Assembly: GCA_964059195.1 (NCBI GenBank)
Contig: CAXKWD010000005.1
Location: forward strand, 145,722,265-145,786,264
DNA: 64,000 bases
DNA from: Ectobius pallidus
Taxonomy: Eukaryota > Arthropoda > Insecta > Blattodea > Ectobiidae
Direction of reading: 5' to 3'
Shown: positions 23,679-35,290 of the stretch, piece after piece
Layout: each line of letters starts with the position of its first letter
Position numbering within the stretch: position 1 is the first letter of the stretch
Made by a program: the position numbers and the translations under genes
The notes under the pieces: generated by a model
Seen by the model: the letters and a program-made list of their open reading frames with translations, nothing else
Database searches by the model: none
Told to the model about the DNA's origin: nothing

Positions 23679-25528
23679 TGACCAATAAAATTTAAAATAT
23701 GACTTTACCACTTACACATTATGTATATTTTTTACGTTTCATTGCAATTCATTTTATTCAAATATAATGTTAATTATTTAAAATATCTGTAAATTCTCAA
23801 AAAGTATCATTATAATGCAAAATTTACAAAATATGATAGGCCTATGAAACTTCAAAATTTCTTTAATATGCACACAAATATGCCAAAAATATGACCTAAT
23901 GTGCATATTCATACTAAATATGCTACAATAGTTGGAAATTTCCTAAATATGCAGTTATATGCACAATAAAAGCCGTTCCATTTTCACCAGGATGCTTGGA
24001 ATTGGGTTTACATTAGTAGGAAACCTGAAATAATTAAAAAGGGGAAAAATATGACATGTCATAGAAATCCGCCCCCTAATTATAACTAATCTAGAAACTG
24101 GATTCTTCTTTCTCTATGATCTGCAGTTTCCTCTAACTTCCCCTCTTCAACTTAGACAATTTCATATTTGCAGAAGACAGTTTCTTCTGCAGTTATGACC
24201 TTTCTGGTATGATTTCCTATGAAGAAATGGGTGAAGGATTGATAAGTATAAATGTATCGTTTAAAAGGATATATACCTATTTTGATATATTATATTGGAT
24301 ACCATGACATTATCCTAAATAAAGGTAAGAATATATCAAAACGTCAGCCGGTCACATCTTACAAGTTATTACAACTTCAGAAAATGTTAGGTGACATTAT
24401 TTTCATGAAAATGAATTTGTTTCGTAAATGTGTCCTTTTGCAATGGCTGTAATTTGTAATAGCTTGTGGTGATTCACAAGTTTTGTATCAGGCAATTGAT
24501 AGCTGACATTTCTATAAATATGTTGATAGTAACATGTGTCCTATTCCAAAACGGATGTAGACCTATAATCATTTTTATTTAGAGCTCTTTTCTTCCATTA
24601 AAATGTGATAGTTTAATTAATACTAGGTATAATCATATGCAGTTGAATTCACATATGTTATCAATACACTGACTTTAACGGACGATTTCAACGATGTGTC
24701 TGTGTGATGCAAAGCTAATCGCGAGTGAGTGAACGGTACGTCTTAAGCGATAAACCGCGCAACTATGACCTTGCATCAGAGTGACCGGAAATTACAAGGG
24801 CTCAAAGTGAATTCCTTATTTAAAACAACAAATCGAAAAACTAAAACAAAACTAAAAAACCTAGTTTAAGCGTTCTACACTCTGCAAATAGGGTACATAT
24901 TCATACCAAACATTTTTCGTAGACATAGTGCCAAGCATCTTTCCTGAAGTTACATACGAAAATCGTGAAACACTCTACATAATTATTTCACCGGTTTGAA
25001 CTATTTGTATCCAAGGCTTCATATTTTTATGGAGCGAAAGGATTATATATGGCAAAGCATTACTGAAATTGCAAACGAGCTTAACAGAGTGGCTAGCCTC
25101 TCTGAAGCTATTAGGTTACTATGATCAGTTGAAATTGACACCGTAATTGAATACCACAGTTGATCTCTTAAACATATTACTCGATCGGTGCATTTATCAC
25201 AGGTTTACTGCGTGGGATATAAATGGATTTGTCGCAGAGTGGGAATTATATCTATTGCTTGTCTACATATACATTTCCAAACTACTGTTTCAAACTGTAT
25301 TAAATTCCGTAGCAAATAGACAACTTCATGCAATTAAGCTATCAAATAGAGATAGCCTACATGTGGGAGTGTATGTGACACTATGGTATTAGGAAGGTTA
25401 ACCATATGAGCTGCTTACTTCACAAGAAAGAATCCAAACCATGAATAATTGAAATAACACATTTTCCGAGAGTGAAAACAAATTAAAGAACTACTCCTAG
25501 GCTGAGAGGAATGCTTCCCCCTATAGAC

Positions 25529-25995
25529 CATAGGCGTAACCAGGCCGACCATATGGGGGGGTTATAACATCCGCGGGGTCTGGGGGGTATGAAATACCCC
25601 CCAGGGAGAGGGGGTCCGGGGGTCCGGGGGTCCTCTCCCGGAAAATTAAAAAAATTAGGACGCAAAATAACGAGTTTTAAGCTTCCGGGGGTCCCCCCCC
25701 CCGGAAAATTAAAAAAATTAAGACGCAAAATAACGAGTTTTAAGCTTCCGGGGGTCCTTCCCCGGAAAATTAAAAAAATTAAGACGCAAAATAACGAGTT
25801 TTAAGCTTCTGGGGGTCCCCCCCCGGAAAATTTTAAAAATTAAGACGCAAAATAACGAGTTTTAAGCTTCCCACGCTTTATACTTGTATTAAGTAATTTA
25901 TGGGCAGACTTAAAAAATTATATAATTTTCCTTTTTTTAATCAATGGGGGGGGGGGTTCAAACCCCCAAACCCCCCCCCCCTCGGTACGCCTATG
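25529..25995. mobile_element. 467-bp TIR element with internal 61-bp tandem repeats and 8-bp TSD
   Basis: Terminal inverted repeats CATAGGCGTA at 25529 and TACGCCTATG ending at 25995 are flanked by identical CTATAGAC at 25521-25528 and 25996-26003. The 8-bp duplication suggests a hAT-type origin. G-runs and C-runs lie just inside the ends. No coding frame that I believe; the translated repeat peptide is an artefact. Confidence 0.8.
25627..25870 (+). repeat. Four tandem repeats of about 61 bp
   Basis: Units start near 25627, 25687, 25749 and 25810. Each has GGGGGTCC, then CCCGGAAAATT, then GACGCAAAATAACGAG and TTTTAAGCTTC. They differ by a few bases, mainly in C-run length. Confidence 0.9.
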
Positions 25996-26009
25996 CTATA
26001 GACTACTAG

Positions 26010-26108
26010 TTGTGGCAGTAGTTTATTACTTCTCCGTGGAAGTAGTTTTGTTACTTCTCCGTGGCAGTAGTTTGTTACTTCTCCGTGGCAGTAGTTTGTT
26101 ACTTCTCC
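26010..26108 (+). repeat. 30-bp tandem repeat, about 3.5 copies
   Basis: Directly beside the TIR element, the unit GGCAGTAGTTTGTTACTTCT followed by CCGT recurs with small changes. It lies outside the CTATAGAC duplication, so it belongs to the older host sequence. Confidence 0.8.
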
Positions 26109-27015
26109 GAAAGAGTGAAGGCGAAGTTATGTTAAAGTTCGAGAAATTTATCAGGTTATTCTTGTAAATGTGAAACGCTGTAATATTTATGTGTTGTAAG
26201 AAATAGCAGTTACTAAGATAGATTCTGTTGAACAATTATTGAAAAAAGGCATCATCCGTTCCTTCTGTAAGATCGATCCCAAAATGCTCGAGCGGGAAAG
26301 CCGATGAAAATGAAGTGCGTATGGAAAATGGTGCGCATATCGAATGTTAGACGTTGAACGATGCCGCCCGTATGACTTGGTAACTTCTTTTTGCGTAGTT
26401 CAATCCCATAATATTAAATAATTCTTTATATCACTTATGGAATTTTATTATTATATAAACTAATATATAAATTACCCGATTGCGACTTTTGGCCCTCTAT
26501 GAATATAGAAATTTTAATTTAATATGCTATGAAAATATCAGTAAGTTGCCATGAACTGTAAAACGTATGGAGAATTAAGAAAGAAGCTCAGAATAGAGAA
26601 TCACTGCAAACCAATCCAAGGATTGAATACTAAAGAAGAAAATACCACATGCTTAATTATAGTTTCGAAAATACAGGAGAAAAATAGGCCTTTCTTACCA
26701 AAGTACTTTTGGAGTTAAAGTGTAGTTTTTTTAAAGGTTTCATAATTTTACAAAAATAAAATTACATACCGGTTAATTATTTTATTCTTTTCAACAAGAT
26801 CATAGAAGTGCAAATGAAATGATACCTAGTTTAAAAGGACAATGTCTGAGACATTTAATTATTTGTTTTAATTTTGTTTTAAAATCTTCATCGTTTCCTC
26901 AAGTTGTTAGGTCTAAGAAGTCAAGAACTAATAGTTATTACCCAAGGTCAAACATGGAGGTTACATAGTGATTTTTCATTGAATAAGAGCAATTTTGGGG
27001 GATTTTAAAGGATAA

Positions 27016-27340
27016 ACAGAATGCCTGCGTGGTCTCATGGTAAGCGTCGCTGCTACGGATTAGCAAGCCCAGGTTCGATCCCCGATATCTCCTCGAATTT
27101 TTCCGAGGAGGGAGGTCTGGAACAGGGCGCACTCAGCCTCGGGATACACACTGAATAGCTACTTGATTGAGAAGTAGCGGTTCCGGTCATGGAATTCGTC
27201 ATTAACGGCATGTCTCGGCATGCTGACCACATGCCCTTAATCCTGCCATCTGTCTACGGTAGATGACACAACTATCGGGTTTTGGGCCTGGTCCCACCTA
27301 GGGATGTAGTGCCATGCAGTTTAGTTTTAGTTTAAAGGTT
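27016..27340 (+). mobile_element. tRNA-derived SINE, family B, copy 1
   Basis: The head has GCCTGCGTGGTCTCATGG and B box GGTTCGATCCCCG. The body continues with GGGAGGTCTGGAAC, GCTACTTGATTGAGAAGTAG and CGGCATGCTGACCACATGC, and the tail is GTTTAGTTTTAGTTTAA. A second copy is at 59372-59690 with the same order and a TTTAG-type tail. Confidence 0.85.
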
Positions 27341-27935
27341 AAATAAAAGTTTCTGTCATTTCTCTTCCTTTAAAGCATTATTCTCAAATAAAGCTAAAAA
27401 TAAACTTAAAAGTGTTAGCAATGAAGTGGTTTACGATTATTTAATTCTTAAATTCTGTGCAATCTTTCTCCACCTGACGCAACTGACTCAAGAGTAATTT
27501 GTCATTTCTAATCTATTTACTGTAGTCCAACATTTTTTCTCAGAATCCCAAAGTCCGGATATAAAAATTTGGCTTGCTTAATATAGCTCCACTATGCGTA
27601 CGTCAGATGGGAATTTAATACATTTGAATTCTTATTTTTTATTTATATTGAATACTTGTGGAAATTTTTAGCATTCATATGATAACTAGCTTTCAGGTAG
27701 GGGTTCATAAAAAGTTATCTCTCGTTGTGCCACGCACATTGTCTGGAGGTCATGAATTTAACTAAAGAGGCAATAGAAAAATCTTGACAAAGTCATATAG
27801 GCCTATTTCATTAATTGGACACCCTGTTGGTAGAATTTAACAATTTCAGTTGTGGGGTCCTTAATAGCCTTCAAACTACTTAACGGTTGTCTTGACACCC
27901 AAATGAAATTTCTGGTGTGTCTTTTGTCTACTTAC

Positions 27936-28094
27936 CCTGGCAGGCCGCTGCTTTCCATCTTGTTGGCGAGTTCCACGTCTTTGGAGTACACATCGAACTG
28001 CCACTGTCGCTGTCCCAGGACGCCGGCCAACACCGCCCCCGTGTGGATACCGACCCTCATGTCCACAGGCGAATTCGTCTTTTGCTGAACGTAT
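27936..28094 (-). CDS. Adenylyl cyclase, internal exon B: C1a domain
   Basis: This exon continues the C1a catalytic domain. Its minus-strand translation contains [18 protein letters not shown] followed by QRQWQFDV and ANKMESSG, all strongly conserved in animal adenylyl cyclases. The Arg in GQRQWQ sits where family members have an Arg that contacts the ATP triphosphate. The acceptor is tgcacag and the donor is GTAAG. The exon is 159 nt: one base completing the Lys codon of exon A, 52 full codons, then GG, which pairs with the first G of the next exon. It follows a 32.3-kb intron full of repeats. The GQR variant after VLG looks closer to type-3-like cyclases than to type 8, but I recall these alignments only roughly and do not assign a paralog. 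Confidence 0.96.
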
Positions 28095-28247
28095 CTGTGC
28101 ATAAAAATGAAAGCGTCGTTTTAATAAACGTCTAATGTATCATTTGAGCCGGTATTTCCGTGTAGATCGTTGAAGATGGCTTTCCTCGTCTTCACAGCAA
28201 ACTGGGTAAGAAGAGCATCACAGAAATGGAACAATCATCATCATCAT

Positions 28248-28882
28248 TAGGGAGCGGATTTCTATGACCTAAAATAGGATATATGCATGCATTTATGACC
28301 TAAAAAACATTAAAATATGACCAATAAAATTTAAAATATGAGTTTATCACTTACACATTGTGTATATTTTATTATGCTTCATTACAATTAATTTTATTAA
28401 AATATAATAAATATTTAATACACTATTCCACCTTTACCCTTAACATACAATATACAACTTATTATTTTCATAATAAGTTGTATATTGTATGTTAAGGGTA
28501 AAGGTGGAATAGTGTATTAAATATTTATTATTAACCCTTATCTGTTGAAAATGAGTTATTTCAATAATTTAAAATTATAATGTTAATTATTTAAATTATC
28601 TGTATATTCTCAAAAAGTATCATATTGCAAAATTTAAAAAATGATATGAAACTTCAAAATTTCTTTAATATGCACACAAAAATGCCAAAAAAATATGACA
28701 TAAATATGCATATTTATAGTAAATATGCTACAATAGTTGAAAATTTCCTAAATATGCAGTTGTACGCACACTAAAAGCCGTTCCATTTTCACCAGGATGC
28801 TTGGAATCAGGTTTAAATTAGTCGGAAACCTGAAACAATGCAAATGGGAAAAATATGACATGTCATAGAAATCCGCCCCCTA
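28248..28882. mobile_element. hAT-like MITE copy 2, with foldback insert
   Basis: The copy begins TAGGGAGCGGATTTCTATGA and ends CATAGAAATCCGCCCCCTA. It is flanked by perfect 8-bp duplications ATCATCAT at 28240-28247 and 28883-28890. It lacks the Helitron-like insertion of copy 1 but carries an extra block of roughly 165 bp containing a long perfect hairpin. Confidence 0.88.
28404..28531. repeat. Perfect 61-bp inverted repeat with 6-nt loop
   Basis: Bases 28404-28464 are the exact reverse complement of 28471-28531, checked base by base. The loop is TTTTCA. Arm landmarks are CACTATTCCACCTTTACCCT and its inverse. The foldback is absent from the sister MITE at 22281-24078, so it arose later in this copy. 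Confidence 0.95.
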
Positions 28883-29483
28883 ATCATCATAAAGTGGAGA
28901 AAGATAATCAATTGATGTTGTAAGACTCCATCTTTGGACACCGTGCTTCTCCCATGGTCAACTTGGGTTGTTCAAGAACTGGAAATGCAAGCACTCCATA
29001 GGCTACTTTCAAATTAAACAAAAATGTTGCTCTCAATTGGGGTTTAAAAGAAAAACGTATGTTCAGTTCATTATTCAGTTATTTATTTGACTGATAATTA
29101 TAAAACTTGTTGAGAAAATTTTGAGAAAAGGTCTTTAAGGTTCATGTTTAAAGAGGTGTTAATTAAAAGAGTCTAGATGGAATGATAAAGCATGGTTTAA
29201 CCCTTTCGGTCTTCAAATGAAACCATCAGGGGAGTCTAAAAGTAAGAAATCGTTGAAAACTAATTCAGTAGAATAGATAACTTCTGTAAGCGATCAACTT
29301 AATAAGTGAATAAAAATCCTCACATTTTTGCATAAATCATTACTCTACTAGTCTTATATCTCTGCTTTAAACAAAACGCATTGATACGTCTGTAGCACTG
29401 AAAAGGATAATTATCGCAGGTATTATCTTTCTCTCCATTCTCAATCCCTCTGTATTTGTGTCTCCCCCATTCTACTACGGGGT

Positions 29484-29786
29484 ACGCCGTACTGAAGTGG
29501 TTGAGGCGCTGCGCTACAAACCGAAAGGTCGCGGGTTCGGTTCCCGATGAGGTCGTTGGAGTTTTTCAATTGGCCTAATCCTTCTGGTGGTACTATGGTC
29601 CTGGGGTCGACTCAGCCTCTAACAGAAATGAGTACCAGGAGCACTCCTGGGGTAAAGGCGGCTGGTGCGTAAGGCTGACAACCTCACCACTTCCACCTGC
29701 CGAATGTCCAAAATCTGGGAGCCTCAACCTCCTGGAACCCTCTGGGCCTCCATGGCCTGTGTAGGGATCACTTTTCCTTTACCTTC
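29484..29786 (+). mobile_element. SINE family A, most complete copy
   Basis: The tRNA-like head includes GGCGCTGCGCTACAAACCG and B box GGGTTCGGTTCCCG near 29539. The body has TTTTTCAATTGGCCTAATCC, GGGGTCGACTCAGCCTCTAA and CTGGAACCCTCTGGGCCTCC. Other copies are at 13605-14548 (interrupted) and 42102-42296 (body only). Confidence 0.82.
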
Positions 29787-30419
29787 ACTATTCTACTACC
29801 GGTACTACATAGGCCTATCACATCCCGGAGTAAAGCTTTAGGAGGAGATTTTTCACAAAAAGAGAAAGGAGCTCTTTTGATTTATTTTGAAAGTTGCTAT
29901 TAACACTCTACAGCCATGTTGGGGATACAGTGTGACTTTGATCTTTCCTTTCGTTCCTCATTCCACCTCCTGTTCATCGGCAGCTAGTACTAGTTTGTTC
30001 CAGGCTCACAGTTCAAATTAAAACACAACAGAGAAAAACACAATAAATCGATTAGGTAACAAGGGACCCACACGTTAACCAGATTACAGAGTCGGTCAGT
30101 TTCAATGAAGAGATTATTAGTCTTTTGTTTTGTGTGTTCAGATGCTGTTGCTGACTGAGTTAAAGCAGATAACCTTTTCTATTATTCACAAACAGTGATA
30201 TTTTCTGTTATTCTGATTTCCCAAACCGAATAACTAACTTTTTCTTTCGTGAAGCTGTTTACCTCTCCACTTCAATGCTCATAGAGGAGGGAAAAATCTA
30301 TTAAACTTACATAGGCTTACCTTAATATAATTATTATTTCAGATCGTGTTTCCATGTACATCCAACGCCACCTATTAAGAATACAATATTCAGTTGTGAA
30401 ATATTAATTGGAGGTAGCT

Positions 30420-30985
30420 TTGCTGGGTTTGCCGTAGGCTAGCAACCGAGGAAAAAGAACATAGTTGAAATCGATTTTTTTCCAATATAACAAAATAAAT
30501 TAGTCGATCGCTTCTATTTTGATTACTCGCACTATTTTATTAATTTGTTTGTAACATTACAGCACACAGAACTCTGATTTTCTTTAGTACCGAAGGGGAT
30601 CCTGGAATCATGCCTAAATGGGAAAACATTAAATGATTTGAACGAAACTCGCTATGCGGGTTTTATTCGGCTAGGGAACTCGAATTTGAGGTCTCTTTGG
30701 GTAAGGTCCATGAATCTATGGTATGTTTTAAATTTTTCATTTAGAAATTGTATGCCCATATGGCAGCACAAGATTCGTTTTGTTCGTTTAATTATATATT
30801 TATTACGTAAAACATCAGGCCCATAATGAAAGAATAAAATTATTAATTCATGCAATTCATGTAAAAACTATGTTATTGTTAATAAACATAATGGTTTAAT
30901 TATTTTTCTGTTAAATAAATTATTTATATAGAACATCTAGTAGTTAAGTAAATATTTACAGGTGAAGCCTCGGGAACCTGCTTAA
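30420..30985 (+). mobile_element. Degenerate Helitron-like copy
   Basis: Segments such as AATGGGAAAACATTAAATGA, CGAAACTCGCTATGCGGGTT and AGGGAACTCGAATTTGAGGT match the 3' half of the family at 19200, 22351 and 23072. It ends near a faded GTGAAGCCTCGGGAACCTGC hairpin remnant at about 30963-30985. A further small remnant lies at about 42425-42515. Confidence 0.55.
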
Positions 30986-31194
30986 CATATACTCGGATAG
31001 GACATGGAAAGATTCCTTAGTGTGTGATGATATCGACGCACTTCGTTCCCCCGGAAAATACAAACGTGTACAGACAATGGACAGAGAACGTTGACGGTAA
31101 GGTTAAGTTAAATCCAATCCTGCAGTCGCCTTTACTTCTATTTCTTCTGCGGATTAATTAGTTCCATCCGAACATTTCATCTTACGAAATAAAA

Positions 31195-31336
31195 TTGTGC
31201 TTTGGAAATTGCAATGTAGTTAGCTATGACAAAATCCCTATTCCTTCACATACGCTCATCAAACTAGATCACCGAGATGGTAATGTCTTGGACTCACATT
31301 CTGAGGGTCCATGGTTCAAATCCCGTAGTCGGCCAA
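31195..31336 (+). mobile_element. 1.0-kb repeat element, copy 3, left part
   Basis: This part matches the middle of the element at 16137 and 48164 (GCTATGAC, CATACGCT, TCTTGGACTCACATTCTG, ATGGTTCAAATCCCG). It stops exactly where the Helitron-like element begins. The right part resumes at 33692. The part of the element before 31195 is missing or too diverged to see. Confidence 0.75.
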
Positions 31337-33691
31337 TCTATATTAATAAAAATGAATTACCAAATGGTTGTTGCCGCATCACTTGAGAACAGCTCGATCG
31401 ATTTTGGCTGATTTCTTTCTTGTTGTGTTCGTAATTGTCAGGACAAGGTTTGTATGAAAGAAAAGTCGAAAATGTGAAATGAGGCATAGTTAGAGAGTCT
31501 GCTGTCAATTGTTACATAGTGAAAGTATTGTTTACGGTGTTCACATAGGGCTTTGGAAACTATATTATAATACTGGGCTTTAACAAGTTCTGATACTATC
31601 GATGTAATTAATACATTTGTGAAAATAATTCTTGAAGAATAAAATCCACGAAAATAAAGCAGTCACATAACTTTCTCTACCCTCGACATGGAAAGTATTT
31701 TCTCACTTCATATTTTGATGTAGAATAAGCGGTCGTATTGCAGGGACAACTTAAGTGTTTGCCAGTGAGTATGCTGTATCGGAAGTCGGTATCAAATCCT
31801 ATCCACTGATACGTCACTCATAGCTGTAGGCTTTGTATTAGTTGAGAAATAGGCCTAGGGATGTTTATCAGAGGCCCTAAGCATCTAAAAGAAGACAAAA
31901 TGGGATGGAACATTTTCAGTCCTACGCGCGCAGTATATTATGGCCCAGGTTTTTGGGAAGGAAAGTAGGAAAGTGATATTGAATTAATTTTTTTTACTTC
32001 AGCCCCGAAACGGTTGTATGGTAATATGAGAATTTTCTGTCAAGACAATACAATCTTATGTAATCGGGATTTTTTTGCTTCTTATTTGCACTCCTTCCAG
32101 GCAATGGTGTGTAGAAGCAATGGAATGCAACATTCAACATCCTCTATGAGCCATAAAAAGCTAAATCTAGCGTTTTCTGAGGGAATAGTCTGAGTGTCAT
32201 ATGTCGTTCTTCCTCATTTCTAATTCTACATACATATTATATAAGGACCTAGAGTTTCAGAATCGAAAATCCTCCATAAGTTAATTTCATATTACAAAGT
32301 ACAAAACCCGGGCGACGCCGGGCCTTTTAAGCTAGCAGTATATATAGTACTAGTATTATAGTGACATAAATTACTTACTTACTTTAAGTCAGTGTTATGA
32401 CTGAAATACAAGTCAAGAAAAAAAGATGACATGTCATAAATATCCGGCCCTATTATTATTATAACCATATTCCTTCCGTGTGATTTGTTCGGAAAAACTG
32501 GAAACCTAAGTATTCCCCATGGTCACTTGAAATTAAACTGCAGGGTAGTGAAAAATTAAGTGATGAGTGGGTTAGGATGATCTTGAAGAGACCTCTCGAA
32601 CTGCTACATTACTGTAGTGCTGATAAAAGGATTCCATCCGAAGTATTTGGTATAACCAATGAAACCTCTATATTGACCAGGTCTGAACTGTAACGCCTGA
32701 TGAGTATGACTAGACTTCCCGCGTTACTCCTGTACTCAAGTAGTTGCCGCGTTATCGCCTGCAGGCGGACTGCTTGAAACTAACAGTAGGGGAGGATCTC
32801 TAAGAGCAAAGTAATGTGTCTGACACTAGAGCTATTTGTCAATTTAAAATATTGCATACAAATTAAAATAATTAATCAAATAGCAAACCTTTTATCTATA
32901 ATTATAAGTAAGAAATATTCTGAAGAAATCAATTCATCTCTATATGTATAAGTGGTTTTTTCCTGACTGACTGACTTAACTAATGACTGACAGAGAATTA
33001 ACGTAGAGCCTAAACTAAAATTTTGATTTTAAATGCCAAAAATCAAATGTTTTAAATGAGACATAATACCTTTGTACACAGAGTTATCAAATCCAAATCA
33101 CATTCCATGACAACAGTGTATTGTTGGCAGTGTTCACAGGTAGGTTTGGAAATAAATGACACGGGACTTTGACAAATTACAGAAGCTATCGATATAATTC
33201 ATCTAATGCACAATGTGATGCAGTCACATAATTTCTCTATCCTGAACATTGAGAATACCTTACAAGGTATGGTAATATATATATTATTATATTCCAGGTT
33301 TTTGGGTAGGGAAGTATGAAAGTGATATTGACTTTGTTTTTAATTTCATCCCCGAAACGGTTGATTGGTAACATGAGAATGAGAAATAAAATATTCCGCA
33401 AAGGCAATACAATTTTCTGTTACCGGAATTTTTGTTTCTTCTTATTTCAACTCCTACCTGGCTTGGTGTGTAGAAGCGATGGGTTGCATAATTCTACATC
33501 CTCTATGAGCCATAAAAAGCTATATTAAGCGTTTTCTGAGAGAATAGTTTGAGTGAAATAAATAGTTATTCTTCATTTCAAATTCTAAATACCTATATAA
33601 GGACCTAGAATTTGAAAATCGAAAGTCCTTCGTAAGTTAATTTAGAATTACCAAATTCAAAACCTGGGCGACGCCGGGCCTTTTAAGCTAG
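31337..33691 (+). mobile_element. Helitron-like composite element, 2.36 kb
   Basis: The 5' end TCTATATTAATAAAAATG follows an A, and the 3' end GGGCGACGCCGGGCCTTTTA then AGCTAG precedes a T, matching Helitron ends (TC start, GC hairpin, CTAG|T). Removing it rejoins the flanking 1-kb repeat exactly, with no target duplication. A second copy of the hairpin and CTAG stands inside at 32308-32335. The segments around 31640-32335 and 33200-33691 are diverged direct duplicates (AGGTTTTTGGG, CCCCGAAACGGTTG, CCTCTATGAGCCATAAAAAG). A second possible 5' end (TCTCTATATGTATAAG) is at 32936. No Rep/helicase coding frame. Confidence 0.78.
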
Positions 33692-33968
33692 TTTGATATG
33701 TTTATTTTTTATTATTTTTATTTGAATGTGCGATTGTCAAGATATCACAAATCTTTATAGTTCTGCTGATGCTGGACGAATTTAATCTGGTTTAAAAACA
33801 AAGTAAACCTTTGTTCTTCCTTAAGCCCTGCTTAATGAATCAATATAGAGCTTGACTCGGAAATCAATAAAATTAAAAAAAAAATTATTTTCTGCATATC
33901 ATAATTGCAGTTATAACTAATTAAACAAAAGCATTCTGGCACTTAGTTACATCAGTTTACCTGATTTC
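33692..33968 (+). mobile_element. 1.0-kb repeat element, copy 3, right part
   Basis: Continues the element broken at 31336: TTTGATATG, GTGCGATTGTCAAGATATCA, CTGCTGATGCTGGACGA, AAGCCCTGCTTAATGAATC, and the inverted end TCTGGCACTTA, then TACATCAGTTTACCTGATTT. It is clearly more diverged than the other two copies are from each other. Confidence 0.8.
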
Positions 33969-35119
33969 GTATATATATATAACCTGAACGGAGATAGAAT
34001 TTATACACAGAAATCTTACTGATATAAATCCTTCACCTGCAAGTTCCCCAAGCATTGAATTCTTCCAGACACTCTCTTTTAGAACAGAAATCGAGGTTAA
34101 GCATATGGATAAAAAAACAAAGCGGTGTTTTGTAATGCTCGGTGTGGTGTTGTGTTTCTTTCTCTGGCGGTGTGGAACTCGACAAAGGAAAGCACACACA
34201 CATCTGAATTTCAATTTGAAACACTTGCTATATGCAACACCTCGGAATTCTTTTCTATTTGAACAAGCTGTCTGAGAATAGATTATCCGATCATCTCATT
34301 CGCATTGATAGGAGGCAGTGCTGCCAACTCTAGCTACAAGTCGCTAAACCTAGATAATTCTGGTGTTCTTTTGACGACAAAAATATCAATATAGGAGGAG
34401 ACTCTCCTAGCGACTTTAACATTTATGTATAGCGACAATTATAACGAATTCCATTTGCATTTTCAAAATAATGTAGGCTAATAGCTATTTATTTATTAAG
34501 TATGCAAAATAACTCTTTAGCGGAAGAATCTAGTATTGCAGGAGCTGGGAAATAATGTCCATCCGTACCAAACTTTAAGGGACCATGCAGTGGGTGTTTG
34601 TGTTTTCATACTTCAATTTACAGCAATCATTAGAGTGGTACGATGCAGTCGGTATAGGCGTTTATGGGTGTCGATTTCCTTCACATACCTACGTCCAATA
34701 CCCAAAATCCACGTTATATCGGTACATACATTCCATACCCTGTCCTTTCATTTGTATATAAAAAAAGTAGTTGCCCAATTCCTCATTTATGAGTATTTAT
34801 TTTTTCCCGGAAGTTGGGATGCGATTATTATACAGTATTCTTGCTACTAAAGTTCACGAATGGCTAGAAGATAGTAAGAGTATGCAGAATAAATTCTACA
34901 GTCAAACATATTACCAGGGTCGCATTGTCTGTAATGGTAGTAGCGTGAGGGCGGGGGGGGAGACAGTTTGAATCGAGACCTGGAAGCCGGGGAGGACGGG
35001 GCTCAATGCTATAAATTGATACTGAAACCTCTTTCCTGCTGCCTATAACAATTCCAGCGATGTTACACTTAAGCGACCAACACACGTTCTGTCATGTTGA
35101 TCAAACACGTGATTCTGCG

Positions 35120-35290
35120 TAGTAGCTGGGATTATCCGAATAAAAGTTAACTGGTTAACTGAGCAAATAATTGTTCAAATAATAATTATCTCTTGCCCAG
35201 TTAACTAAATAACAGTTCACCAGATAACTGGATAATCACGTCATTTTATCCAGTTATAGGCCTGCTTAGTCAGTTATTCTTGGCATATTC
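35120..35290 (+). repeat. Cluster of AGTTAACT-like motifs
   Basis: In about 170 bp the motif GTTAACT or CAGTTA recurs at least six times in both orientations, bounded by GGGATTATCCGAATAA and CCAGTTATAGGCC. It may be the end of an unidentified transposon. The open frame at 35430-35627 beside it matches nothing I know. Confidence 0.45.

Larger units (their letters stand above)
22281..24078. mobile_element. hAT-like MITE copy 1, split by Helitron-like insertion
   Basis: The element begins TGGGGGCGGATTTCTATGAC and ends GTCATAGAAATCCGCCCCCTA. It is flanked by perfect 8-bp target duplications ATTATAAC at 22273-22280 and 24079-24086, the size made by hAT transposases. Its first base pair differs from the TAGGG start of the copy at 28248. 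The interior is interrupted between 22350 and 23679. Removing that block restores the sequence CATTAAAATATGACC found uninterrupted in the other copy. No transposase frame. Confidence 0.85.
20308..27935 (-). other. Intron between exons B and C (7.6 kb)
   Basis: Complete intron bounded by GTAAG at 27935 and ttttgcag at 20308. It contains the hAT-like MITE with nested Helitron-like units, a TIR element with tandem repeats and a SINE. Stretches 20308-22272, 24087-25520, 26110-27015 and 27341-27935 are AT-rich and hold nothing I recognise. Confidence 0.85.

Noticed and set aside
25589..25804. Repeat peptide frames with PGKLKKL and KITSFKLPG units
   Set aside because: Produced by the 61-bp tandem repeats inside a TIR element. 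Unit lengths vary with C-run length, which breaks the frame.
25604..26108. Tandem repeats at 25627-25870 and 26010-26108 considered as a CRISPR-like array
   Set aside because: Units are directly adjacent with no unique spacers, and the setting is a eukaryotic intron.
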